This document shows, one piece after another, positions 9,442 through 17,533 of a stretch of DNA of 64,000 nt; position 1 is the first letter of the stretch, and the number at the start of each line of letters is the position of its first letter. Origin of the DNA: Nocardia pseudobrasiliensis NBRC 108224 (GTDB lineage: Bacteria; Actinomycetota; Actinomycetes; Mycobacteriales; Mycobacteriaceae); assembly GCF_001613105.1 (NCBI RefSeq), contig NZ_BDBS01000001.1, positions 1 through 64,000 of the forward strand, written 5' to 3'. Below the pieces are notes generated by a model. The model saw only the letters and a program-made list of their open reading frames with translations. It was not told where the DNA came from and did no database searches. The translations under genes were made by a program, and so were the position numbers.

Positions 9442-10233
9442 ATGACCGAGAAACCCACCAGGCTGGAACGCGTCGATACCGATGGGGGCGCGCGGCTTGC
9501 CGTGCTGACCATCGACAGTCCGCCGCTGAACCTGTTCGACAAGGCGCTGATGGAGTCGTTGGCGGCCGATATCGCCGAGCTGACCGCGGCCCCGCCGCGC
9601 GCGGTGCTGCTGCGTGCCGAGGGCAAGGTGGTCTCCGGCGGCGTGGATGTGCACATCTTCGACGGACTCTCGGTCGAGGAGGGCGCCGAGCTGTGGCGGA
9701 CGCTGTTCGCGCGCATCATCCATCCGCTCGAGGCGCTGCCGTGCCCGGTGGTTTTCGCCGCGCACGGGCTCACCCTCACCGCGGCCCTCGAGATCGCGCT
9801 GGCCTGCGACATCGTATTGGCCGCGCCCAAGGCGAAATTCGGGCTCGTGGAGACGGTCGTGGGACTGACGCCGTCGATGGGCGGCCCGCAGCGGCTGGCC
9901 GAGCGCGCGGGTTCGGGCCGGGCCCGGGAATTCGTGATGACCGGCGATCTGTACGACGCGGCCACCCTCGCCGACTGGGGCGTGGTCAACGCGGTGCACG
10001 AGGATGTCGACGCCGCCGCGCGAGCGCTGGCGGCACGCCTGGCCGAGGGGCCGACCCGGGCGCATTCGGCGACCAAGCAGATCGTGGCCGCGTGGCGTTC
10101 CGGTGGTGTGGCCCATGCGGATTCGGTGACGCCGCAGGTATCGGGCGAGCTGTTCGGCACCGAGGATCTGCGGGGTGCGGTGCGCAGCTTCCTCGAGGTG
10201 GGCCCGGGGAAGGCGAAATACAGCGGGCGGTGA
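9442..10233 (+). CDS. Enoyl-CoA hydratase/isomerase family protein
   Basis: This 263-residue protein has the crotonase fold: SPPLNLFDKALM near residue 30, an oxyanion-hole region VVSGGVDVHIF near 65-75, and HGLTLTAALEIALACDIVLAA near 110-130. The usual AGAD is SGGVD here, and the second hole HGLTLTAALE keeps the helix-capping Gly. The hydratase glutamates are not obvious, so the chemistry may be isomerisation or hydrolysis. It starts at ATG 9442, close to the divergent GST-like gene, and stands alone on this strand. Confidence 0.78.
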   Translation: MTEKPTRLERVDTDGGARLAVLTIDSPPLNLFDKALMESLAADIAELTAAPPRAVLLRAEGKVVSGGVDVHIFDGLSVEEGAELWRTLFARIIHPLEALPCPVVFAAHGLTLTAALEIALACDIVLAAPKAKFGLVETVVGLTPSMGGPQRLAERAGSGRAREFVMTGDLYDAATLADWGVVNAVHEDVDAAARALAARLAEGPTRAHSATKQIVAAWRSGGVAHADSVTPQVSGELFGTEDLRGAVRSFLEVGPGKAKYSGR

Positions 10234-10269
10234 CGCGCCGGACACTTTTGCCGCCTATCCAACCTTCCT

Positions 10270-10293
10270 TGTGACCTGCGTCATATAGTCACA
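10270..10293 (+). promoter_or_regulatory. Inverted repeat upstream of truncated AMP-ligase gene
   Basis: TGTGAC at 10270-10275 and GTCACA at 10288-10293 form a perfect 6-base inverted repeat with a 12-base spacer, 35 bases before the downstream ATG. The spacing is too wide for a classic CRP/FNR box (TGTGA-N6-TCACA). It could be an operator for another dimeric regulator or chance. Confidence 0.25.
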
Positions 10294-10327
10294 GGTGCCT
10301 GCCGAATCGAGGCGCTCGGAGGAACGG

Positions 10328-11554
10328 ATGGCGCAGTTGCTCGTCGAATACCCGCAGCGGGATTGTCACCCAACGGAATTCGGCCCACTGGCCCGCGGGG
10401 CCGACGGCGTGTTGCGCTACGGCAATCTCAATCCGGCGCTGACGGAACTGCTCGATGTGCAAGTCCACGCGTTCTCCGGGCGCGAGGCCGTGGTGGAGAT
10501 CGGCGGCCCGCGGCTGACCTATCGCCAGCTGTGGCATTCGGCGTCGCGCATCGCGGGCGGACTGCAGGAGCACGGGATCGGCTATGGCGATCGGGTGGCG
10601 GTGCATATGCCGGTCGGCGTGCGCTGGGTGCAGGCGTTTCTCGGCGCGCTGCTGTCCGGCGCCGTACCGGTGCTGGTGCACGACGGATTATCCGATGCCG
10701 CTGCCGCACAGGTGATCTCCGACAGCTCCGCGGATTTCATCCTGGGCAGCGGCGAATTACCGGATGCCGCGGCCTTCATCGACGACGGCGCGTCGCTGAC
10801 CGAGCTGGCGCTGCTGTGCTACACCAGTGGCGCTGTGCCCCAGGGGGATTCGGCCGGACCGAAGGGGGTGGAGCTGACCAACGAGAACCTGCTCTCCGCG
10901 GTCCGCTCGGTGGTGGGCGCGCTCGACCTGCCGACCGACGGGCTGCGCAATCTGGTGCTGCTGCCGCTGGCGCATGCCAGCGGATGTGTGGATCAGGTGC
11001 TGCCGACCTTCGCCGTGGGCGGCACGGTGGTGCTGGTGCCGGATCCGACGCTGATCGCGGAAACCATTGTGGCCGAACGGATCGATATGGTATCGGCCAC
11101 CCCGCGCATCTTCGCCGGACTGCTGCCGGAACTGGCCGGGCTGCGGGCCGAGGGGGTCGGTCAGGTGTGCAGCGCCGGACATCGCGCCGAGGTCGCCGCC
11201 ACCGGGCCGGGCACCGCCGAGGTGGTGTCCGAGGCGCTGCGCGAGGTGTTCCCGCTGGCCCGGCAGTGGTCGGTATGGGGCGCGACCGAGACCAGCGGCA
11301 TCGGTCTGGCGCTGGCGGACTGCGGTAAGCCCGCCCCCGATCTGCTCGGATTCCCGTTCGGTGGAACGGAATTGGCACTGTGGGGTCCGCGAGCGAGTGC
11401 CGGTCTCGGCGAACTGCTCTGCCGCGGGCCCAATGTGTCGCGGCGCTACTGGAACGATCCGCGGGCCACCGAGACCCGCTTCACCGGAAGTTGGTTCCAC
11501 ACCGGCAATCAGGTCGAGATCGATGCGGACGGTCTGGTGCACCGCGCCGACTGA
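10328..11554 (+). CDS. Truncated acyl-CoA synthetase-like (ANL superfamily) protein lacking the C-terminal domain
   Basis: This 408-residue protein matches the large N-terminal domain of FadD-type adenylate-forming enzymes: LTYRQLWHSASRIAGGL, a CYTSG core near residue 160, then an insertion before GPKGVELTN, and SVWGATETSG near 315-325. It stops just after the hinge position, so the roughly 110-residue C-terminal domain with the catalytic Lys is missing. The hinge Asp (normally TGD) is Asn (TGNQVEID). The phosphate-binding loop is also interrupted. Ligase activity is therefore doubtful. The start is ATG at 10328, after a GGAGGAAC ribosome site. The reading frame is otherwise intact and codon use matches its neighbours. 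Confidence 0.75.
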   Translation: MAQLLVEYPQRDCHPTEFGPLARGADGVLRYGNLNPALTELLDVQVHAFSGREAVVEIGGPRLTYRQLWHSASRIAGGLQEHGIGYGDRVAVHMPVGVRWVQAFLGALLSGAVPVLVHDGLSDAAAAQVISDSSADFILGSGELPDAAAFIDDGASLTELALLCYTSGAVPQGDSAGPKGVELTNENLLSAVRSVVGALDLPTDGLRNLVLLPLAHASGCVDQVLPTFAVGGTVVLVPDPTLIAETIVAERIDMVSATPRIFAGLLPELAGLRAEGVGQVCSAGHRAEVAATGPGTAEVVSEALREVFPLARQWSVWGATETSGIGLALADCGKPAPDLLGFPFGGTELALWGPRASAGLGELLCRGPNVSRRYWNDPRATETRFTGSWFHTGNQVEIDADGLVHRAD

Positions 11555-11557
11555 GCC

Positions 11558-12301
11558 TCATTCCAACAGGCGTTCGCGCAGGCGGCCGCGCAGCGGATCG
11601 GACAGCCCGATCGCGTCGAGGTAGCCGTCCAGATCGCCGTAGAGGGTCCGCATATTCTCGGTGCCCGCGCCCAGATAGTCCGGCGAGACGCCCAGGACGT
11701 CGAGCGGAAGTGTCGCGCGCCCACCGGAATTGACCGAGACGTCCTCGCGCAGCGAGTCGATGGCCCCATTGCTGAGCAGATAGTCGTCGAGCACCGCGGA
11801 TTCGGTGACGCCGACCGCGCGCAGCAGCGTCGCCACGGCCCAGCCGGTGCGATCCTTACCGGCGGCGCAATGCACCAGCACCGCGCCGTCGCCGCGGACC
11901 AGCGATTCGGCGATGGTCACCAGGGCGATGCCGGCCTCGGGCATCGCGGGAAAGGCCGCGTAGACCCGCATCATCTCGGTGCGGCCGTCCTGGTAGACCA
12001 CCTCGTGCGGTGGCACCTCGCCGATCTGGGAGTCGAACGGGCTCAGCTCCAATCGAATATCGCGCGGGAGCGCGTCGGGACCCAGATGGTCGATCTCGCG
12101 CGGTCCGCGCAGATCGTGCACGGTCGCGACGCCGAGTTCACGCAGGGTGGCGTGGCCGTCGTCGTCGAGCCGGCACAGCTGCGCCGACCGCAGCAGGACC
12201 CCGCTGCGAACCTTCGCGCCGCCGGCGGTGCGCAGGCCGCCGACGTCGCGGTAGTTGAAGGTGCCGGATATGAGCAGATGATCGGGGCGTGCGGTGGTCA
12301 T
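11558..12301 (-). CDS. ptpB: Protein tyrosine/lipid phosphatase, MptpB-like
   Basis: This 247-residue phosphatase has the P-loop HCAAGKDRTGWA near residues 146-157, the distinctive CxxGKDRT signature of mycobacterial MptpB-type dual-specificity and phosphoinositide phosphatases. The N-terminus FNYRDVGGLRT is also typical of this family. In pathogens the homologue is secreted into host cells; no classical signal peptide is visible here. The start is ATG at 12301. It converges on the truncated ligase with three bases between stops. The symbol is given by similarity to the M. tuberculosis protein. Confidence 0.85.
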   Translation of the reverse strand: MTTARPDHLLISGTFNYRDVGGLRTAGGAKVRSGVLLRSAQLCRLDDDGHATLRELGVATVHDLRGPREIDHLGPDALPRDIRLELSPFDSQIGEVPPHEVVYQDGRTEMMRVYAAFPAMPEAGIALVTIAESLVRGDGAVLVHCAAGKDRTGWAVATLLRAVGVTESAVLDDYLLSNGAIDSLREDVSVNSGGRATLPLDVLGVSPDYLGAGTENMRTLYGDLDGYLDAIGLSDPLRGRLRERLLE

Positions 12302-12688
12302 AAATCCAGGCTATGTCCGGGCCGGTATCGACGGGGTGTCGTTATCCGATCGAACGGGCGAATCTGCGATGGCATGTGTGATCGGCCACAGGATCGGGTG
12401 CGAGCGGTCCGTGACCCGTAAAGTTCTCTGATCGGACGACGCGAGGACACGCGCTGGGCGAGAGTGGTCCCCGGGTCTCCGTCAGGTCGCGAGGGGGTAC
12501 CGGACCGGTAACAAAACATTCTTTCGGTCCGGAAATGCCCACTTAAAACGATCGCGATCCCTGAAAAACCTCTAACATTGTGAAAACGGGTCGACCGGGA
12601 TGCTTCCGGAGCGATCAGTGAAGACCGCAGCCCGTTGAGCGAGTCGCGCAAGCGAGGTGCGCGAGTTCTTTCGCCCGAGGGAGTCGTC
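12302..12688. other. Intergenic region with an 8-base inverted repeat
   Basis: This stretch of 387 bases lies between the divergent phosphatase and TetR-like genes. It is locally AT-rich from about 12509 to 12585, as expected for promoters. CCGGACCG at 12500-12507 is repeated inverted as CGGTCCGG at 12525-12532 across a 17-base AT-rich spacer and could be an operator. A TAACAT -10-like box lies near 12570. No coding signal was accepted. Confidence 0.35.
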
Positions 12689-13177
12689 GTGAGCGCAAGT
12701 GCAAGTAGACAGATGGTTCAGGTTCTCAGACCGAGGCCGACGGTCGAACAGGCCGTCGAGCAGGCCGCGGCCGCACTCGACTACACCGGCACCCGCGCGC
12801 TGCGGGTGCTGTTACATGCCGGGGTGAGCGCGCTGTGGCCGACGATCAAGGCCACGCCGGAAAAGCAGGTGCGCTCCTACGAGTCCACGATCGCGGCCCT
12901 GCGTCGCCGCTGGTCCAAGGGCGGCGAATGCGAACCCGATTCCACCGTGGCCGCGCTGTTCCGTGATCTGGACGCCGAGGTGGCGGCCTTCCTGCAACTG
13001 TGCGCCGACCGCTCGCGGACCGAATGGCTGGAACCGGTCGAGGCCGTGGCGGCCTACTCGGTGGCGGTCATGCAGGGCACGGTCCTGCGCTGGTTGGCCG
13101 ATTGTGACGACGAGACGACCCTGGTGGTGTTGGACGATCTGGTATCCAGCCTGTCCACCAAAGCCGCCGATCGATAA
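12689..13177 (+). CDS. TetR-like regulator C-terminal domain without HTH (hypothetical)
   Basis: This 162-residue helical protein resembles the ligand-binding C-terminal half of TetR-family regulators, ending in WLADCDDETTLVVLDDLVSSL. No helix-turn-helix precedes it. The start is GTG at 12689, preceded by GAGGGAG at good spacing; extension upstream to a TTG adds only 18 residues and no HTH. It could act as a co-regulator or small-molecule-binding partner, or be a relic. The family call is inference from the helix pattern and is not firm. Confidence 0.5.
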   Translation: MSASASRQMVQVLRPRPTVEQAVEQAAAALDYTGTRALRVLLHAGVSALWPTIKATPEKQVRSYESTIAALRRRWSKGGECEPDSTVAALFRDLDAEVAAFLQLCADRSRTEWLEPVEAVAAYSVAVMQGTVLRWLADCDDETTLVVLDDLVSSLSTKAADR

Positions 13178-13216
13178 TCCTGGACGTTTGACCAGTTTCA
13201 TGGTTCAGTTGAACCT

Positions 13217-14395
13217 GTGACAGACGTGTCGTCCATCACCGGACTGAACGCGGCCACCGCCGATCTGGATCCGCCGTTGGCCGCGTTGGACCTGAGCGCG
13301 CTGCGCGCCAATGCCGCCGATCTCGTGCGACGGGCGCGGGGCGTACCGATCCGGGTCGCCAGTAAATCGGTGCGCTGCCGGGCGGTCCTCGAGGAGGTCC
13401 TCGGCGGCGAGCTCACCGGATCGGGCGGTTTCGCGGGCATCATGTCCTATTCGCTGCCCGAGGCCATCTGGCTGGCCCGCCGGGGCGCGCGTGACATTCT
13501 GCTCGGCTATCCGAGCGTGCATCGGGCCGCGCTGGTCGAACTCGGTGGCGACGAGACGCTGCGCGAGGCCATCACCCTCATGGTCGACGATCCCGCGCAG
13601 CTCGATCTGATCAAGACCACCGTCGGCGGCGAGCGGGTGCGCCCCCGGGTCTGTCTGGATGTCGACGCGTCGCTGCGGGTCGGACCGCTGCACCTCGGCG
13701 TGCGCCGATCCCCGATCCGCACCCCCGATCAGGCCGCCGACCTGGCCCGTGCCGCCCAGCAGCGCGGCTTCCAGGTGGTCGGCGTGATGACATACGAGGC
13801 GCAGATCGCCGGGCTGCCCGATACCAATCCCGCTGTGCGACTGGTGAAATGGGCCTCGGCCACCGAAATCGGCAAGCGCCGCAAGCAGGTGCTCGACGCC
13901 GTGCGCTCGGTGGTCGGCGAACTCGAGATCGTCAACAGCGGCGGCAGCGGGTCCATCGAGGTCAGCATCTCCGATCCCGAGGTCACCGAGGTGACCGCCG
14001 GTTCCGGCCTGTACGTACCGACCCTGTTCGACGGCTACCGCGCCTTCCGACCGCATCCGGCCCTGTTCTTCGCCCTGCCGGTGCTGCGCCGCCCCGCCCG
14101 CGGCATCGCCACGGTCTTCGCGGGCGGCTACACAGCCTCCGGTCCGGCCAATAATTCCCGCGTTCCGAAGCCCGTGTGGCCCAGCGGTTTACGGCTCATC
14201 GGCACCGAGGGTGCGGGTGAGGTACAGACCCCGCTGACCGGCGCGGAAGAACTCACCATCGGCGACCGGGTGTGGTTCCGCCACGCCAAGGCGGGTGAAC
14301 TGTGCGAACGCTTCGACCAGATCCACCTGGTCGACGCCGACGGCACCCGAACCACCGTCCCCACCTATCGCGGCGAGGGCCTCAATTTCGGCTGA
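13217..14395 (+). CDS. PLP-dependent amino-acid aldolase/deaminase (D-threonine aldolase/alanine-racemase fold)
   Basis: This 392-residue protein has the alanine-racemase-type TIM barrel at its N-terminus: LDLSALRANAADLVRRA, then IRVASKSVRC, whose Lys near residue 49 is the expected PLP anchor. A C-terminal metal-type domain contains FAGGYTASGPANNSRVPKP and GDRVWFRHAKAGELCERFD with His and Cys residues, as in D-threonine aldolases and D-serine dehydratases. The likely role is D-amino-acid metabolism or an unassigned aldol cleavage. The start is GTG at 13217, with no strong ribosome site, so the transcript may be leaderless. Confidence 0.8.
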   Translation: MTDVSSITGLNAATADLDPPLAALDLSALRANAADLVRRARGVPIRVASKSVRCRAVLEEVLGGELTGSGGFAGIMSYSLPEAIWLARRGARDILLGYPSVHRAALVELGGDETLREAITLMVDDPAQLDLIKTTVGGERVRPRVCLDVDASLRVGPLHLGVRRSPIRTPDQAADLARAAQQRGFQVVGVMTYEAQIAGLPDTNPAVRLVKWASATEIGKRRKQVLDAVRSVVGELEIVNSGGSGSIEVSISDPEVTEVTAGSGLYVPTLFDGYRAFRPHPALFFALPVLRRPARGIATVFAGGYTASGPANNSRVPKPVWPSGLRLIGTEGAGEVQTPLTGAEELTIGDRVWFRHAKAGELCERFDQIHLVDADGTRTTVPTYRGEGLNFG

Positions 14396-14432
14396 ACCTC
14401 TCGGATCGTCCTCCGCCGGATACGATTTCGGT

Positions 14433-14618
14433 ATGGAGAAGAAGACACGGAATGTCACGGTCTCCCTTCCCGAGGACGTGGCAGCCACCCTGGAGAGCTG
14501 GTGCGAAAGCGGCCGTATCGCATCGATCGGCGAATACCTCTCCAGCCGGGTGCGAGCCGACACCGTCGGCGCCCAGGACTGGGCCAGCGAGACAGGGACG
14601 CGCCCGGGCATCGGGTGA
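14433..14618 (+). CDS. Small ribbon-helix-helix (CopG/ParD-like) DNA-binding protein
   Basis: This 61-residue protein has the ribbon-helix-helix pattern: a beta strand in RNVTVSLPEDVAATLESW followed by two helices ending IGEYLSSRVRAD. This is typical of ParD/CopG antitoxins. The start is ATG at 14433, 38 bases after the preceding stop. No ParE/RelE-like toxin follows; the next 350 bases are non-coding. It is therefore an orphan antitoxin or a small repressor. Confidence 0.65.
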   Translation: MEKKTRNVTVSLPEDVAATLESWCESGRIASIGEYLSSRVRADTVGAQDWASETGTRPGIG

Positions 14619-14969
14619 GCGGGGGTCCCACGACAGCCACGGGTTTGTTCGGATCCGTGGCGGCGGTGCGGATTTGTTCTCTTCGCGGAAATCCGCCGGA
14701 TTGTGCTGCTCCGTCCCTGTGCGGTGATTCCGTGCGGTAGCTTTTTGGGGTCGGCGTGTTGAGCTGGCAGCACACCGTCGATGGGTCGCGAAGACCGCGG
14801 ATCAGCGAGATGGCCCGTATCCGCGTTGCGGCCGTATGCCGTCGAGCGGGGTGAACCCGGGCCGCTGGGCGGCGAGTATCCTGAAGCGGGGGCCTCAGTA
14901 TGTGATTGCCTGCGCCGCTATGGCGTGCGTGTGTGGCGTGTCGAAGCATATGAACTGGGAGGGGAATTC
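14619..14969. other. Intergenic region before the StrR-like regulator, with a hairpin
   Basis: This stretch of 351 bases contains no accepted gene. GCGGATTT at 14668-14675 and AAATCCGC at 14689-14696 form a perfect 8-base inverted repeat with a 13-base spacer, 50 bases after the RHH stop. It could be that gene's terminator or an operator. The right part must hold the promoter of the StrR-like gene and ends with its GGGAGGGG ribosome site at about 14957-14964. Confidence 0.35.
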
Positions 14970-15959
14970 ATGACCAGTGCGGCGAATATCTCGCCTCGGG
15001 CGACGATCCTGTCCGAGGCCCTCACCCGAGAACCGTCCTGTTCGGAAATCGTCGTGCTGCCGATCGGCAAGCTCCGTCCACTGGACTCGTCGCCGCGGAC
15101 GACGGGCGAGAGCGCGGATCACGTACGCCTGCTTGCCGAATCGGGCACCGCGTTCGCGCCGATCGTCGTCCTGCGGGCGACGATGCAGGTCGTCGACGGC
15201 TGGCACCGGCTGTGCGCCGCACTGCTGCGCGGTGAGAAGACCATTGCGGCAGTGTTTTTCGACGGCGGCGTCGAGGCGGCGTTCGTGCTGGCGGTCAAAC
15301 TCAATGCGGCGCACGGGCTGCCGTTGTCGCTGGCCGAGCGGAAGGCCGCGGTGCTGCGCATTCTGCGGTCGTACCCGGACTGGTCGGATCGGTCGATCGC
15401 CGGTATCGCAGGGGTCTCGCCCAAGACCGTCTCCGCCATCCGCAGGCGGTCGACTGTGGAAATTCCACAGTCGACCGGTCGGATCGCACGCAACGGTGTG
15501 CGGCATCGGTCCGGACCGCGGGCGCGACAACGCGCCGCCGAGATGTTCGCCGCCGATCCCACCATATCCGCGCGGAAGGTTGCCGTAGCGGTGGGTATTT
15601 CGGTGACAACGGCCAAGGATGTCCGAAAACGATTGAACGAGGCGACTTCCGTACCCGCACCCGCGGACGGCCCCGAGTCGACCGAGATCGCCGATCCGGC
15701 CGAACAGTGGCTGGTCACCGACGAGATTCTGCATCAGCTGCGCAAAGATCCGTCGCTGCGCTTCTCCGAGACCGGGCGAAAACTGTTGCGATGGTTGGAG
15801 TTTCCGTTCGGCGACGGCGTCGACTGGAGCGATGTCCTCGGTAATACCCCGAGTCACTGTGTTCCGCGCATCGCCGAACTCGCTCGACGACGCTCCCAGG
15901 ACCTGCGGCAGTTGGCGCAGCTACTCGATCAACACAGCCGCGGCGCCTGTTCGGCGTGA
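14970..15959 (+). CDS. StrR-family (ParB-domain) pathway-specific activator
   Basis: This 329-residue protein has a ParB-like N-terminal domain (IGKLRPLDSSPRTTGES, FAPIVVLRATMQVVDGWHRLCAALLRGE, then AAHGLPLSLAERKAA). An HTH follows with WSDRSIAGIAGVSPKTVSAIRRR near residues 137-158, plus a second HTH-like region near 195-220. This order is that of StrR, the activator of streptomycin genes, and related cluster-situated regulators. The start is ATG at 14970, with GGGAGGGG six bases upstream. It lies directly before the hydrazine operon on the same strand and is the obvious candidate activator. A StrR-type palindrome sits inside its own coding sequence. Confidence 0.85.
   Translation: MTSAANISPRATILSEALTREPSCSEIVVLPIGKLRPLDSSPRTTGESADHVRLLAESGTAFAPIVVLRATMQVVDGWHRLCAALLRGEKTIAAVFFDGGVEAAFVLAVKLNAAHGLPLSLAERKAAVLRILRSYPDWSDRSIAGIAGVSPKTVSAIRRRSTVEIPQSTGRIARNGVRHRSGPRARQRAAEMFAADPTISARKVAVAVGISVTTAKDVRKRLNEATSVPAPADGPESTEIADPAEQWLVTDEILHQLRKDPSLRFSETGRKLLRWLEFPFGDGVDWSDVLGNTPSHCVPRIAELARRRSQDLRQLAQLLDQHSRGACSA
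15447..15477. promoter_or_regulatory. StrR-consensus-like palindrome inside the regulator gene
   Basis: Arms CGGTCGACTG (15447-15456) and CAGTCGACCG (15468-15477) are perfectly complementary around an 11-base spacer that is itself palindromic except at its centre. The published StrR operator, as I recall it, is GTTCGACTG-N11-CAGTCGAAC. This site matches that spacing exactly, with one change per 9-base half. It lies in codons of the StrR-like protein, between its HTH and the following region. Binding is inferred. Confidence 0.6.
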
Positions 15960-15962
15960 GCT

Positions 15963-15986
15963 CCATGGTCGTGCATACGACCATGG
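15963..15986. terminator. Perfect 10-base inverted repeat right after the regulator stop
   Basis: CCATGGTCGT (15963-15972) and ACGACCATGG (15977-15986) pair perfectly around GCAT, starting four bases after the TGA of the StrR-like gene. No T-run follows, so it is either a tail-less actinobacterial terminator or an operator for the downstream operon, whose promoter must lie within the next 200 bases. Confidence 0.45.
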
Positions 15987-16209
15987 CCGCCGACTCAGTA
16001 CTGTTCTTGTGCACATCCCTTGTGCGCGTTAGTGTTGAGTTCGAGAGACTACCGGGGACTCTGAAATTGCACGGGGTTTCATGTGATCGACGGGGCTTTT
16101 ATTGATTACGGCATGCCTGCCCTACATCGGGTGCGTATTGCGCGTTCGTAACCGATGATTCTCTCGATGTTCACACCCTCAGTCCGTGCTCCGAGGAGCA
16201 GGAGGGGTA

Positions 16210-17529
16210 ATGAGTCAGGAATCGCTTACCGACAATTGCGAACATTACCGATGTGTGGGAATCGGTATCGGTCCGGCAAATCTGAGTCTGGCGTCTCTGC
16301 TGTACGGTCAGCCGGATATGTCGAACCGGTTCTTCGAGAAGCGGAACGATTTTCGATGGCATGACGGCCAGCTGCTGCCCGACACCTCGCTCCAGGTTTC
16401 GATGCTCAAGGATCTGGTGAGCCTCTCCGATCCGACCAACAGGTTCTCGTTTCTGTCCTACCTCCATGCTCAGGGTCGGGTCTATCACTATCTGAACGCG
16501 CAATTCGATGCGGTGCCGCGCAGCGAGTTCCGGAACTATCTGGAATGGGTGAGCGCGAACAACGAGAACCTCATGTTCGGCGAAGAGGTTCAGGCGATCC
16601 AATTCGACAGGGTTTTCGTGCTACGCACCGGCAATCGCACGGTGACGGCCGACAATATCGTTATCGGCGTCGGCCGCCGCCCCCATGTTCCGCCGATGGC
16701 CGAGGGGCTGCTCGGTCCGACCCAATTCCATATCGGCGAATTCGCCGACAGGGCGGTCGGACTCGGAGGGCGGCGAGTGTGGGTTATCGGCGGCGGCCAA
16801 TCCGGCGCGGAGGCGTTTCTCGATCTGATATCCCGGCCGCGCGGTGAACTGCCGCGCAGGGTCGGCTGGATATCCCGGCGCCGCAACTACTTTCCCCTCG
16901 ACGACTCGCCGTTCACGAACGACTATTACATGCCGGACTACTCGGAGTATTTCTCCGCGCTGCCGGGAGTCACCCGCGACAAGCTCAACTCCGCACATGT
17001 GCTGTCCAGCGACGGGATCTCCGAGTCCACGCTGCGCAAGATATACCAGCGTATCTACCTGCATCACTTCGTCGACGGCGCCACCGATCTGGTCGCGCTG
17101 TACCCCAACCGCGACGTCCTCGGCGTGACAGGTGATTCCGGCGCAGGCTGGGATATCACGCTCACCCACAACGACCAGCCGGGCGCGGACGAGCACGTCG
17201 AGGCGGATGTGATCGTCTGGGCGACCGGTTTCCACGCCGCCGACACGGAATTCCTGTCGCCGATCGAGGAGCGGCTCGAACGGGACGGCGACGAGTACAA
17301 GATCGACTCGGATTTCGCCGTGCGCTGGGACGGCCCGGCCGATCGAAACATCTTCCTGCAGAACGGCGCCCGGCGCCAACGAGGTCTGGCCGATACCAAT
17401 CTGAGCCTCGTGGCCTGGCGCAGCAAGCGGATCGCCGATCGCCTGCGCGGCATTCGGTCCGACGATCCGCACGGATCATTCCTCGAGTGGTCGGCAAAGG
17501 GGCCCGACGACCGGCTGTCCGGAGCGTAG
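16210..17529 (+). CDS. L-lysine N6-hydroxylase (flavin-dependent N-monooxygenase)
   Basis: This 439-residue enzyme should convert L-lysine to N6-hydroxylysine with FAD, NADPH and O2. It has the FAD loop GIGIGPANLSLA near residues 17-28, the ligand-region SLQVSMLKDLVSLSDPTNRFSF split across 64-83, the NADPH loop GGGQSGAEAF near 196-205, and ATGFHAAD near 337. These are the hallmarks of the IucD/PvdA family. Siderophore use is unlikely because the next genes are a DAO-like oxidase and a cupin-MetRS protein, the partners known from hydrazine biosynthesis. The start is ATG at 16210, after GGAGGGG. It is the first gene of the operon; the next begins four bases after its stop. Lysine rather than ornithine is inferred from that context. 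Confidence 0.9.
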   Translation: MSQESLTDNCEHYRCVGIGIGPANLSLASLLYGQPDMSNRFFEKRNDFRWHDGQLLPDTSLQVSMLKDLVSLSDPTNRFSFLSYLHAQGRVYHYLNAQFDAVPRSEFRNYLEWVSANNENLMFGEEVQAIQFDRVFVLRTGNRTVTADNIVIGVGRRPHVPPMAEGLLGPTQFHIGEFADRAVGLGGRRVWVIGGGQSGAEAFLDLISRPRGELPRRVGWISRRRNYFPLDDSPFTNDYYMPDYSEYFSALPGVTRDKLNSAHVLSSDGISESTLRKIYQRIYLHHFVDGATDLVALYPNRDVLGVTGDSGAGWDITLTHNDQPGADEHVEADVIVWATGFHAADTEFLSPIEERLERDGDEYKIDSDFAVRWDGPADRNIFLQNGARRQRGLADTNLSLVAWRSKRIADRLRGIRSDDPHGSFLEWSAKGPDDRLSGA

Positions 17530-17533
17530 ACCG

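Noticed and set aside
16039..16058. StrR-type operator directly in front of the hydrazine operon
   Set aside because: The left half GTTCGA fits, but the right half after 11 bases matches poorly, so it was not annotated as a site.
16210..17529. N-hydroxylase as part of a hydroxamate siderophore cluster
   Set aside because: No NRPS, IucA/C-type synthetase or siderophore uptake gene is present; its neighbours are the DAO-like and cupin-MetRS enzymes of hydrazine biosynthesis.
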